A stretch of DNA of 64,000 bases from Diplonema papillatum (lineage: Eukaryota > Euglenozoa > Diplonemea > Diplonemida > Diplonemidae), in contig JAPJBO010000442.1 of the NCBI GenBank assembly GCA_030068145.1, positions 119,844 to 183,843 on the forward strand, in the 5' to 3' direction. Positions within the stretch are counted from its first letter, which is position 1. Every line of letters begins with the position of its first letter. The translations under genes and the position numbers were made by a program. This document shows, one piece after another, positions 1-11,721 of this stretch. Below the pieces are notes generated by a model, which was not told the DNA's origin, did not search any database, and saw nothing but the letters and a program-made list of their open reading frames with translations.

Positions 1-1732
1 TTTGCTGACGGGTTATTGAGACGAATATGTCCGGGCCTTGAAGGCAGAGACGAGTAATTCGTGGCACAGGTTGCTTTAGAAATGCGTGTTTGTATTGTGG
101 ACCCGTTTTTACATGGTGCCTTCTTGTGCGAGAGGCGTCCACCTTTGTATGTGTGGTGCGTGTGTGTGGCCATTGTTTCCCGATGCCCAGTGTGAGCACT
201 GGCGGGCTGTACCATGGGTTCGATTGACTTGCTTGATAACTATTTTTTCTTCGTCGCCGCTGCATCTCGTCCTTTCGCTTCATGAGCAGTGTGGCTATCA
301 GTCCAAGCCTGTTCGGCCTGTTGTCCTGACGCCAATTCGGCAGGTCGTTCCGTTGTCTATCGACTGTATGGGTTGCTTGTGCTGGACACAAAACTCTAGA
401 GACGGGCAAGCGGACGAAGCTATGGTATGGGGCGGCGTTTCCTCTGACGCAAGATCTGTACGCAGTGGTTGGCTGCTACGCTCTTAGCCCCCGAGCGAAC
501 TTCTTTGTCGTTCGGGGGTTGCAAGAGCGTGCTCGGAATGGATATGTGCACAACACCGCACTGGTCCCGTCTGCGCCGTGTTTCGGTCCGGACAAGGCGG
601 ACCATCAGCGCGGAACCTTCCGGGGGTGGGGAGAGAGACGACTGCAGATGGACATGCAGTCTTCGCATGAGGAACATGGCAAGCGCATCCCTGCAACACG
701 TGTGCCGTACGGCATCCCCAGGTGCATATTGGTCGCAATCTATAGGCGGCACGAAAATGGGGGCGCAGCACGCCTCTTACAGCGGGGGGGAGATAATGCC
801 GGCCTTTGGTTGTGACAACAACATTTTCGCTCGAAAACGTTACTGTGGTGGTACCGCTGCCGGCAAGCGGCCCACGTGTGGGCGACGCCGATCTTCACTT
901 AGATGAAGGAGGTACCACGTACGGGACGGAGCGCACTAAAAAGACGCAGAGGCTAGTGGCTCGAAGACTCAAATGAAAAAAAGGGCGCCAGACCGCATAG
1001 AATTCGGAGGCCACTCGGCTGGGAGTGCGCTGAGGAACGCGAGGGATAGATTTCCTAATTTACCGGGTGCGCTAGCTCGACGGCTGACTTGGCGGTCACC
1101 GGGCTAGACTTCGGCAACGTCAGCCAAGTATGCCGCCGCCTATCTGGAATACGCGCCGCCTGCCGACGCGCTTGCGAGAACCGCACCCTTCGGCTTGTCA
1201 GGGCGGTCTAAGAACCGGCGCTGCTTCGCCTAAGGGTATGGCAAGCCGGTCGATCCCTCCTGATAGACCACGGTGTACCGTGATATCATGAAGTCCAGGG
1301 GACAGGTATGGACCTGATAGACCATGGTGAACCGTGGTACACCGTGATAGACAGCGGCAGGAAATTCGGTGCAGCTTCAGGAGATAGGGGTGGACCGGCA
1401 TAGAGTACGGTGGAAGCGTGGTTTCACACAGGCCGGCATCGAATGAGGAAGTCGGAGATGAGCTGTCGCAGGGGATGCGACACGTTCAGCGGGATACACT
1501 TGCACACTGGCACGTACAGGTGCGCCTTGGTGGTTGAGAAGTCGGTGGGCGGCAAGGCCATGACGTTCTTCAGCAAACACATTACCGCTGGCTCCAACGA
1601 CGGCAGCTGTGTGTTTAGTGTTGCATTTTAGAAACTGTAGAGGGCTGTTGGGATTCCCTCGAAACCCTTGTGGCCATCGGGATGTCCGCACACGCTCTGC
1701 CGACTACGGGGGGGGAACCGAGATCGAGGGTT
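1..1732. other. Gene-poor flank
   Basis: No frame here has convincing protein character. Short inverted repeats built on the words CCACGG and CCGTGG cluster at about 1265-1350. The rest looks like ordinary intergenic sequence, or introns and 3' untranslated sequence of the minus-strand ARF-GEF gene, whose last exon I could not find. Confidence 0.4.
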
Positions 1733-1836
1733 CGCACACGACGAAGCAGTCCGAAGTTACAGCTCATCGGCGAGTCTTTCGGATGGGACCTGCAGTCCTG
1801 CTCCGGTGAGAGCACAACTTTCAGTCCCATTGTTTC
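1733..1836. repeat. Dispersed repeat G, copy 1
   Basis: About 100 bp resemble 50216-50320 at roughly 70 percent by eye, sharing GAGCTCATC-like and CAGTCCTG(C/T)TCCGGTG words. Both copies, read on the minus strand, give a similar short peptide (HPKD..MS..FGL), which hints at a decayed coding repeat. No family was recognised. Confidence 0.4.
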
Positions 1837-2024
1837 GTGCCGACACTCAACCGAGGGCGATGGCGCAGTCTGGTATATTGTCGACACTTCTGATATCCTT
1901 CCTTTGGACGGTGGTTCTGACATCAATCCATTTCTTTTCTGAACCGGGGAGGTAGGGTGCAGGGGGGATTGCAAGAACGTGCTTGAAGGTAGGGTGTAGG
2001 GGGGAAGGGTTGTGCGGCACATAC

Positions 2025-5000
2025 CTCGTCGGAATTGTGGAAGTCGTTGAGGAGGGTGAGGGCGCTGGTGGGCACGGAAGCGCGCGCCATGTTGCGCAGG
2101 ACGGCGCGGGGCGCGTTGAAGGCGCTGAAGAGGATGCCGATGTTGAGGGACAAAGCCTTGCTCCTCCTCCTCCGCATCGTTTCGATGACCTCCGGCCGCA
2201 GCGTGGCCCTCCAAGCGGACAGATTGTCCGAGAAGAAGACGCCCGCCGTGTCGATGCAGCAGCGCACGCAGTAATGCAGCGCCTCGAACGTCTCTTGCCG
2301 CAGGCTCGAGTCCTCGGTCATCCATTGGAACCCGTTGTCGCTCAGCAGCAGCTTCTCAAGCAGCACGACAAGTCCGGCCTGCCTGGCGCAGCGGATGTTT
2401 AGGTCCTCCAGCATCTTCTCCTCCGCCTCACCGCCGGTGGCCTGTGGCGCTGGCCGTTTGCTGGTCTGTCGTTGGAGGGGGGGAGATTTTTAGTGTATTG
2501 TTCAGACAGAACACTACTTCTCGTGCCTGGTTGACCAGCATGCTGTAGAACAGGGGGGGGGGGGCCTTCAAAAGCTTCATCAAGCCACTTTCAGAGCCTC
2601 AGCGACTTGGCTAGGGCGACTTTTTTTATTTTGCGACAATGAGCAGCCGCTGGTCACTCCGACGTCGGGTTTTGAAGAATCAAATTAACACACCTCATTG
2701 CCGTAGAGCATGAAGACCCAACCGTTGATGTCTGTGGTATCTGTGACCTGTTCGGAGTGGAGGCAAGGTTGTTGGTGCGAATTTTGATTTCATTTCAGGG
2801 GGGAACCCCTTAGCCTAATGTTAAAAGGCGTGAGCCCTTCCAAAGGACGCATATCACACCATGTTGCCTGGTCCTATGTCTTGTTTGTATTGTTATCCAG
2901 CTACACAGTTTTAAAGCAGGTTCTAGACCTAGCAGGTCAGACTAATGGCGCGAGCAAATGGTGGGCAACGCACACAGTGCGTCGTGAAAGAACGCAGGGC
3001 CGCTGGATGGCAGATGAAGCACAGACCTTCAATCTCGAATGGCTGCTCATGTCGTATGGGCCGGTCACCAGCGGCTTCGCTGGGGTGGCCCGAGCGATCG
3101 AGACCGGGCGGAGCTCCGGCCGCCCGTTCTCGGCGACGAGCGAGGCCGAGTGGCCGGCCAGGATGTGCTTGAATTGATCCGGGCACAGGTCCCTGGGTTC
3201 CGGGAAAACGGAGCTGCTGGCCACCGCGTCCGCGACCTCCGCGGACGGGGTCATTTGGGGCGCGAGGCTGTCGACGCGGATGAGGGCGTGGCGGAAGAGG
3301 GACAGGATGTGCTGCAGGGCGACCTCCCAGTCTTCCTTCGTGAAGTGCGGAGTGACCGCGTCGAACAGGCTCTGCAGCACACGCATGGCGAGGTGCACGT
3401 CTCTCATGCTGTTTCGCTTCGCGATCCGGCAGACGACGGCGATCACGGAAGGGATGCACCGCCGCATGGCGGGGTCCTTGCAGTGGGCGACCGCGGGTTC
3501 GAGGAAAAGGTCTTGCAGGACGACGGGGAGAGCCGACGTCAGCCACTCTTTAGGGTCGACCCGGTCGACTTTTCCCATGATGTTGTGGTACCGCAGGTGC
3601 GCGTAGTGCTCGGCCTTCGTGAGCTGCTGGTAGTTCATGAAGGGCTGGAGAGTGATCGCGACGGCGAACCGCGTGCTCCACACCTCCCAAACGGAGCTGG
3701 GCATCTGCTCGGCGCTGCGCAGGGCGTGCCCCAGCACGCTGATGCTCCGACTGCGCACGACTTCGTCCGAGTCGAGAGACAAGTACGCAAACGACTCGAG
3801 GACCCACTCCCATGCAGTCTCGCTGCACCCGTTGTCGCCTTGGATCTGCGACACGACCACCGGGAAGCGGGCGAGGGTGGCTGCGAACTTTTGAGACATG
3901 TCCGGAACGAGTTTGGTGTCGCTCGCAATGAAGGTCAAGCAGTACACGATGGGCTCGATGTACGGCGTGACGTACTGCAAGTTCTCGGGTGATATCAGCT
4001 TCTTCATGATGTCCGCGGCCATCTCCAAGGCAAGGGGCTCTTTATGCCGCGTGATACCAGCGATCAGCACCTTCAGCACCACCGGCCACCCGGGTCCGAT
4101 CTGGTCTGATTTCACCTGCACCAGCTGCAGCAAGCACCGCAAAATCAAATCCCTGACGCCCTTGGTCGGCAGCGACGACTCCATGATCCCGTAGAACGGT
4201 TCGATGAGCTCGGGTTGGATCATGCACTCCAGCAGCTCGCGCTTCCCGATGCTCTTCATGACCAGCTGCCGCAGGTTGTCGACGCCGTATTCGGCCACGT
4301 CGCTGTTGCTGTGCGTGCCGACGGCGACCAACAAATGCGAGATGTCCTTCCAGATGCTCAGGATGCGGGGGCCCATGTTGTCGGACGCCACCTCGACGAC
4401 TTTTTCCAGCAAAAACGTCCTCGGGTTGACCATGTTGACCTCTTCCAGCGCCACCGAGCACAGGTGGCAGACAAACTCTTTGAGCCCCGCCTGCGACACG
4501 ACCGTGCTGTACGAAATCACTTTGTGGATGCTTTGCTCGTCGATGTGCTGCATCACCAGCTTCGCGTTGGCCTGTTCGACCTGCGAAGACGGCACGCTCG
4601 CGTGGGGGGTCCGCCTCTTGGGGACCGTCGACGACCGGCTGCTGACGCTGCTGACGCTGCCCTCGCCGAGCGCCCCCGGCACCTTCTGCCGCACGGCGGC
4701 GCCGAAGGACTTGAGCTGCTGCACCTCCGAAACGCAGCGCAAAAAGGGCAGCCAGCTGGCGTACAGCGCGTCGCTGTCCACGAACGGGACCCGGAGGAGC
4801 GACTTCATCGCCAGGATGTTCTTCGGCTGCAGCTGGCGCGACCGGTCGCTCGCGGCGGTCATCGAGCACAGGCAGCGCATGTACGCCTCCCGCTCCGTAT
4901 GCAGCTCGAACGACGCCGCCACGTGCAGCCCCTTCGACACGCCGTCCAGGCAGAAGTTCACCATGTTCTCGTATGTGTCCTCGGCCTCGAAATGCCTCGA

Positions 5001-8000
5001 AAAACAGGCGAGCATCCCGGTCCAGCACACGGAAAACATCGGCTTGATGTGTTCGATGTCGACGGCGTAGTAGTACGTGTACTGCCCGGGACACGTGTCG
5101 TAGAGGAGCAGAGTGGCCTGCACGGTGAGGCGCTGCGCTTCGGCTTGGTAGGCGGCGATTTTCTTGTCGCGCCGGCTGGTGAACGCGTTGAAGAACCCCC
5201 CGTCGTAGTTCCCCGCCTCCTTCGTCAGCGTGGTGAGCTGCTGGAGGTCTTTCATCGGGTTGCGGAGGATCGCGTCGTAGGTTTCGTGCAGGAACGTGGT
5301 GTCGAAGTCTTGCCCGTCGTTGACCCCGCGGAACTGCGACGTGAACTTCTCCTTCGACATCTTCTTCTCTACCCGCGGGTTGTGCAGGTCAGTGTTCAGC
5401 ATGACGATCCCGACTGTCAGCACGAACACCGCCTCGTCAGACCTGCAAGTTCCCTTCGGGTTCATTTCGAAGTACGCGTTCGAAAAGTGCTCGAGCACCC
5501 GTTCGATCTTCTGCCCTTCCTTCGGCAGGCTGAACCGTGCCAAGAACCCCCGCAACGCACCGTCCAGGGTGGTGTCTTGCAGGTCGTGCAGGCGGCAGAA
5601 CGCCTCCAGTACATCTGAGTGGTTCTCGTCCCCCAGATATTCCCCGACCATGCCCCTCTCGAGCTTCTTATACTTCTCCAGCGCCGTCGCGATGCCGGCG
5701 GGGTCGCCTGTCGCGAGGCCGTTGTGCACCAGCAGCTTCATGCCCTTGTCCGGCTTCGTGGAAAAGAGCGCCGCCGCTTCTTCGAGCAAGACCTTCGTTT
5801 TCCGGTGCTTTTCGACGGTCGCGAAGCTCGCGGCCTTCGCGCCGGCGACCATGAACGGGCCTGCCGACACTCGGGTGTCGCCGTCGCGGCACTTCTTCAT
5901 CCACTGCTCCATCGACTTCAGCACGGAGACCAAATTCTGCAGCGCGAGACCCTTCAGCATCTGCTCCTGCTGCTTCGTCGCCCAGTCGATGTCCTGCTGG
6001 CCCATGATGAAGTGTGAGAGCTGGTTGAGCATGAGCTCGAACAGGCGCTCTTGCTGGATGTCGCAGTCGTAGTTGATGAAGACGTCGACCATCCCCTGGG
6101 GGTTGGCCAACAGCTTGCCGATAGCCTGGATCACCAGGGTCTTCTGCTCCGTGCTCGAGTGAGGCGATTCGAGCACCTTCAGGATCACGTGCGTGAAGAG
6201 GATCCCGATTTCGCGCTTGTACCCGTGCTTGAAGGAAAACGCGAGCGAAATCGCGATGTTGAGCCCGATGAGCCCCACGGTCGGCACGGGCGACAGGCAG
6301 CCTTGCACGACGGCGCCGAATAGCGGCTCCTTCGCCGCTTGCAGGAACGCCGCGTTTTCTTTGAAGCCGGGCCCCGCCGACGCGACCAACCGCTGGATCA
6401 GCTCCAGCGCCGTCGTCAGCACCTTCATCTCGACGGCTTCCGTCGGCGTGTACTCTGTGACCTCCACGGACTTCGCTTGCTCCGAGAAGAAGTGGAGGAG
6501 GTGCCATGCGTCTGAATGCCCGACGGTCATTCCGGTTTCGTCGTCCATTTCGACGTCTTTCAGCAGCGAGTTGGCCGCCGCCGTCTCCATCTTCTGGAAG
6601 ATCCAGTTGATCACCTGCGTGAGGGTCGTCCGCGCCATCGGAGCGTACGGCGTGCCCGAGGTTTTAACGCAGATGTTGAAGATGGTCGACACCGCGAGGC
6701 GGAGGGCCCAGCTGTGCAGCCCCTTTTCGGTGACCGCCGTCAGCAGCGCCTTGCACGTCTGCAGCTGGATGGATTCGGTCATGGGCACGGTCGTGTCGTT
6801 GGCGCACCCGCAGATCGCGGTCACCATCTCCGTCAGGACTCCGACCTTCTGCCCCTTCCACTTGTGGTCCTCGGTTTCCTCCTTCGGCGGGATCGTCATC
6901 TTCGCTCGCTTCGCGAACGAGAGCACGGGCAAGCACCCCTGCGTCTCGTCGGAAACCTCGCCGAACGACATGATTTTTTGCATGCAGTCCAACGCGATCG
7001 GGACCACCTTCGGGTCCGCAGTTTCGCAGGCTTGCCGCAGGACCTTCGTGTACACTTGGATGGGTAACGCTTCGGACGCCGACCCGGGCATTTTGATGGT
7101 GGTCGGCGTTTCTCCCGCGGCCTCCAGCAGCCCGACCACCTCGGCCACCGCGCCGCGGAGCTGCGGGAACCGCTTCGGGTTGAGGTGCAGCAGGATGCTC
7201 TTCAGGGCGCGCGTCGCGAAGAGCGTGCTGTCGTCCTTCTTCCCTTTGCCCGCGCCGGAGCCCGGCTGCCGCAGGGCGCTGCTCGACGACGACGCGGTCA
7301 CGGACAGGGCGTCCTGTTCCGGCGGCGCCGCGCCGCCTTGCTGCGCAGCAGCAGCAGCAACCGAGGGCTGCGGGGGGGCGGGGCCGGGGCCGGGGGCCTC
7401 GGCTTCGGCTTCGGGGCGGGTGTGGCTCGCCATCTCCAACGGGGATGTCGCCGGCGCGTATGCAGGCGCCGGGTCCTGTCCCAGCGTGGGCGACATGACG
7501 CTCGCAGTCGTCGCGCTGGCTGACAACTCCGTCGTTGCTTCGGTGGACGGCTGGTAGTCCTGGTCGTCTGCTTCGTCCAACGGTTCGCCCTCCTCGGCCG
7601 CTTCGTCTTCGTCCACGTGCTGCCCTTCATCGAATCGCTCCCCGTTTGCAACAGGCGATCCACCGTCCTCGGGCACGACGTCCTCTTCGGCGCGCTCTTC
7701 GGCGGCTTCCTCTGCGCCCGCCGCCGCAGCAGCGGCGGGGGGAGGGGGCACGGCGTCCTGCGGGCTTTCCGCGGGGTGTCCGTTGGCGGCGGCGGCGCCG
7801 TCGGCGGCCGCGCTGCTGGCGGAGGCGGCGGCGTGCGGCGACAACCCGTCGGCGGAGACAGCGTCCGCCGACCCTTCGGTTGCAGACGCAGGCTGGACGC
7901 CGGCGTCCTCGTTGTCATCTTCCTCACGCGGCTGTACTCCGTTGCCTTCCGCGCTGTCTTTGTCGTCGTCTTTGTCGTCATCGCTGTCGATGTCTTTGTC

Positions 8001-8177
8001 GCCGTCTTTGTCGTCCTCATCGCCGCTCGGGTGGACTCGATCACCCTGCGCCACGGAGTGGATCGCGACCCGCTTCTTTCCTTTCATCGACGATCCGTTC
8101 GCACTGCCGGAGCAAGCGGCCACGTCCAACTCGAGCTCGTCTGCGTGCTCAGGATTCATGGTGCCCAGCACGCGCAT
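2025..8177 (-). CDS. Sec7-domain ARF guanine-nucleotide exchange factor (BIG/GBF-like)
   Basis: A large ARF-GEF expected to load GTP on ARF GTPases at Golgi or endosomal membranes. The first exon runs from ATG at 8175-8177 for at least 1,700 codons without an intron. The first 300 residues are acidic, Ala/Pro-rich and low complexity, then come DCB/HUS-like helical repeats. The Sec7 domain spans about residues 800-1000, with the catalytic glutamate finger in LPKEGQKIERV (about residue 886) and the second motif MLNTDLHNP (about 927). HDS-like helical repeats follow. A second exon at 2465-2025 (147 codons, CAG acceptor, GAG|GTATGT donor, both phase 0) probably continues it; the first donor is AAG|GTCTGT at 3027 or ACT|GTGTGC at 2976. 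The true stop lies further on and was not found. Met7 (8159) has the better Kozak context. Long plus-strand frames opposite are shadows. Confidence 0.9.
2478..2548. repeat. Dispersed repeat F, copy 1
   Basis: A block of about 65 bp also found near 34447-34512 and 49995-50062. It lies in the putative intron of the ARF-GEF gene, just upstream of the second exon. This copy is the most diverged of the three. Confidence 0.35.
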
Positions 8178-8316
8178 TGGGGAAGCGCGGCGGCGCTTTG
8201 GTGCCGGCGGCAGTGGGGTGGGGATGGGAGGAGGGACGGGTTCGTTGGGCCAGCGCGCGTGTGTTCCGGAAGGCGGGCGTCGACCGCCACCCTCCTTTCT
8301 CCAACCCCTGAGCTCC

Positions 8317-8360
8317 CCCCCCCCCCCCCTGTCCCCCCGGCCCCCCCCCCCCCCCCCCCA
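8317..8360. repeat. Poly-C tracts upstream of the ARF-GEF start
   Basis: Two runs of C (about 14 and 19) separated by a few bases, just 5' of the minus-strand ARF-GEF coding start. Read in the direction of the gene they are poly-G and could form G-quadruplexes in a promoter or 5' leader. Length calls in such runs are error-prone. Confidence 0.6.
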
Positions 8361-8494
8361 CTGGGTCCTCCTGGGTTTTTGTTGTGGCTAACAAATGCAA
8401 GTTTGTCAAGAACAAAAAAAAATGCTCGGGGGGCTGCCTTGTGCTTACTTCGAAGGAGGCTAGAGGGGGAGAAACAATACAACTACGAAATGGG

Positions 8495-8645
8495 TCTTTT
8501 TTTGTTGAACGCTTACGCCCGCCACGAAACCCAGATTCACCTGTGTTTCGTGTGGGCTACAGCACATTTACCTCCTTTGATCTTTTGCAGCTGGCAGCCT
8601 CCTCAAGTATTTCCTACAAAGCAGGTGCTTATACAAAAAAGAACC
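8495..8645 (+). repeat. Copy of the cold-shock gene 5' leader
   Basis: Nearly identical, on the opposite strand, to about 35700-35845, which directly precedes the start codon of the cold-shock gene at 34595-35695. The shared block includes a pyrimidine tract ending in TTTTGCAG that looks like a 3' splice acceptor, and a terminal A-run. Here it is followed by ATG CGT TAG and no cold-shock sequence, so it appears to be a promoter or leader fragment carried elsewhere. Confidence 0.7.
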
Positions 8646-10138
8646 GATCGATGCGTTAGATCAACAAAAGCAGGTTTGAAGGAAACAAAAAGGGACGGAG
8701 TGAAAATGTCTGCCGTTCATCGCGAAGACTACGGGGGTTGGCTTCAACCTCTGGGTGGCAAAGTCGTGAATCCAGCACGTGTGTGTGCTTGAAATGCATT
8801 GGTCCGACGCCAGCTCGGATCGTAAAGGAGTGCGAGCTCGTTCCATTAGTATTCACTTGACTACTTCACAACGGCGTGGAAAGTGCACAGTTCTTGGACC
8901 ACCCTTGGCGAGTCCAGAGGAGCCTTTTGTAGAGGCCGGAGTGTGCGGACACCCTCTTTAGCTTCTGAGGCTGGACTCTGCCGTGTAAAACAGAAGAGGA
9001 CTGTGAAATCCTGGAAAAGTGTGCTGGATAAGGATCCCGCTGAACATCTTACCTCGGGCTTATTTTGGACCGGCCGCGTTGCTGCCCTCAAACCTCGCAC
9101 TCGTGTGAAGGTGCGTCGACTCAGGTCTAGCAGGAGACGCGAGGCTACTCTTGGCATATAGTTGCGCGCGGCCGTCCTGTGGTCATTTCAAGGTGAATCT
9201 TCGCTTCAACTTGAAGCCTCCGGATGGCCTTCAGCAAATGAGGTTCTTCTCGTTAGACAGCACGCGCCGATGAGCACCGTTGTAGTCGTTTGTTTCGATC
9301 GATTTCGACCGATTGTCCACCGCTCCTTACACTCGATGCACAGTTGGCACAAATGTGTTGGTTTTCTGACGGCGAAGAATACATCTGCGACGGTGCGCAA
9401 ATTTGATGACGAGCACGGTAGGCAACGTCCGATTAAGAAGGTGAAGAAACCCAATGAGCCGAGTCGCTCTCGTTCTGCCCGGGGGCTTGAGATGGCCTTG
9501 TCCCGAAAAACGAAGGAGATTGAGAAAACGGCCAGACCACGGCGCACGGACACTGAACGGATGAGTAAGATAGAGCAGGTGAGGGGGAGAAGATCAAAGG
9601 CGGGTGGATTGCTTTGCGGGAGGAGGCCATGCACGTGTCGCGGGAGAGTTGGCTGGGCAATCCTGGAGGACAGACACGGTTCATCCCGTCGTTGGCTTAT
9701 GCTGTCTGCGCGGGACTGTGAAAGAGAAAGTCCTTTTTTGTGGGTTGGTCAACGACCCCACGCCATGTCCGGCGGCCACATCGGCAGACAGGGGTGCTCA
9801 GCCTGGTATCTAGCGGCTGGGAACTAGTTATTTCTCCCTTGTGATCAAAAAGGATGGGGGGTTGGGTGAGTAGCATCACGTGTTTGTCAAAACGGATGGC
9901 AAGTATATAGAGGGACGATACGACTGTTTGTACCAAGTGCGGCATGCCAAGAAAAGTAAATAGTTGTCACGTGGACCTGTCATCCCCTCATCTCCGTTGG
10001 CTGCAGGCCTCCAACAATGTACCCTCCTGGTCGTGGCTGGCATGTCTTTCCATTCTCATCGAGTGTGGAAGGTAATAGGTGCCGTTGATACCTTTGAAAC
10101 AACCCCAGCGCTGCTGAACCTAGAGGCGCGCACAGAAA
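8646..10138. other. Intergenic, no supported gene
   Basis: Several open frames on both strands, none with recognisable protein features or splice support. A 29-codon frame begins at about 8706 (MSAVHRED...), too short to call. Confidence 0.4.
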
Positions 10139-10252
10139 GAAGAAGAAATGTGAAAACGGGTTTTTGCCTAGAGGCTTTTCGTGTTATTTTGCAAATGCTT
10201 TGAGCTATCTTCGTGTCTGTGCTGTCAGTCGTCTTCTTAACCATGGTTAAGA
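10139..10252. repeat. Dispersed repeat H, copy 1
   Basis: About 110 bp matching 13607-13716, inside the first intron of the HECT gene, at over 85 percent by eye. Both end at CTTAACCATGGTTAAG. Read from that ATG on the minus strand, both copies keep an open frame beginning MVKKTT, with mostly conservative changes between them. Its nature is unknown: a duplicated small exon, an RNA gene or a short mobile repeat. Confidence 0.6.
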
Positions 10253-11721
10253 AAAACGGCCAGGTGGCAAACCGCTTGGTGACTGAAGTAGTGAGGAGCA
10301 AGGTTCTGACCGAACCGGTTGCACCAACGTGCTGGGCATCAACGGTGCGTGTTGTGCTATCATGAGCAGTACCTGGTCCCTGGAGATCGTCCACAAGGAA
10401 GGGCGATGCACACGAGTCGCAGAGAGTTGCAACCCTGGAAACCTGGAAAGCGAGCATATTTCTTCTTTTTCGTCGTTGGCGGATGCTGTCTCCCAGGTCC
10501 CCTGTGGGATGAGAGAGAGAGACCGTTTCCGTAGTTTCGGCCCAGACCCGTGGCCACTAAGGAGGTGTCGTATTCCATGAGCAATACGTTGGGCGAGCCA
10601 GTTGTTTGCGCCCAGAGTATCAAACCCGAGTGTCAAAAAATGACAGGTAGTACGCGTCGTGCAGGAGCAGTACCTTGAAAACAGTGAGTGCAAATAGGGC
10701 ACCCCAGCAGGGCCGTCTATCGGGCAGAGCTGCTTTTGTGCATGGAACAGAGGCCAGGTACTAAGAAACGAGAAGGAATGGGGGGGGTTAAGAAAGAAGA
10801 ACATCAACTTGCTTGCTGCATCGCAAACAATCTTCCCCTTTAGGTTCCGCTGATGTCGGCGATGGGCGGCGTACTTTTCTCTTGTCGAACTAGTCGCGGG
10901 CTTCTCGACCACCGGGGGATATCTGGCCTTAGCATAAGAAGATACCTGCCCGCTAGCAGCACACGAAACTGAGAGACTCGCTCTCACCCTCTATGGATAC
11001 GCATTTCAGGGGATTACCTCGATGCCAGTTGTTTCGGCCTTGGGCTCTATCGTGGTTACTCGAACTATAGTCACAGAAAGTGGAGTATAAAGAGGGAGTC
11101 AAGAAAGAGCGGGGGGTGTTGTTTTCGGGTCGGCGAGACTTTTAACTGAGAAAGAACTGGGCTTCGAGAACCGAATGGCCGCTCGGTCGAGTGGCAAGCT
11201 GCCGCTTTTGGCAAGCTCCGGCAGCTCAAACCACCGAGCAAGCAACGCAGAAGCCGCCTAGCACGCGGCGCCCCCACCAAACTCTGCAGACCGACAGCAG
11301 AAGGAGGCCCCGAGGCGGCGGCCCGGGGGATGCAAGCTCCGGCAGCTGAAACGTATTCGAAATGCAAAATTAAAAGCCGACGATTGGCCCAGGGGGGCAC
11401 CCGGCGACCTCAGATATGTGCAAGACCCAAATGCAATGCAAAAAGCTCCGATGCTGCATCGGATGTGTTGGAGCGCGACGAACGGAGTCGCGATGTGAGA
11501 CGGGAGGGACATAAGCCGTTCTCCCACAAGTAACGCGCTCGAAAGGTCTGCAGTGTACTTGCCTACACGCATCCCGACCTGAGCAACACCAGGAACCCCA
11601 TACTCCGTATGAAGACGCCTGCAACGGCTGCTTGAGCCTCGAAGCCGACGATCACAACTAGTGCAAGCTCCGGATTACGCAGCCAGAGAGCGAGGACGAC
11701 TGCACCAGCTATCCTCACCCT
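10253..11721. other. Intergenic region downstream of the HECT gene
   Basis: No supported gene. A direct repeat of GCAAGCTCCGGCAGCT occurs near 11210 and 11334. The HECT 3' untranslated region and terminator should lie at its upper end, but no clear polyadenylation signal was recognised. Confidence 0.4.

Noticed and set aside
3039-7557. Long plus-strand open frames opposite the ARF-GEF gene
   Set aside because: GC-rich codons open the opposite strand. Translations are Arg/His/Val-rich without motifs, while the minus strand carries a full Sec7 domain.
9162-9827. 221-codon plus-strand frame
   Set aside because: No recognisable composition, motif or splice support; does not begin with ATG.
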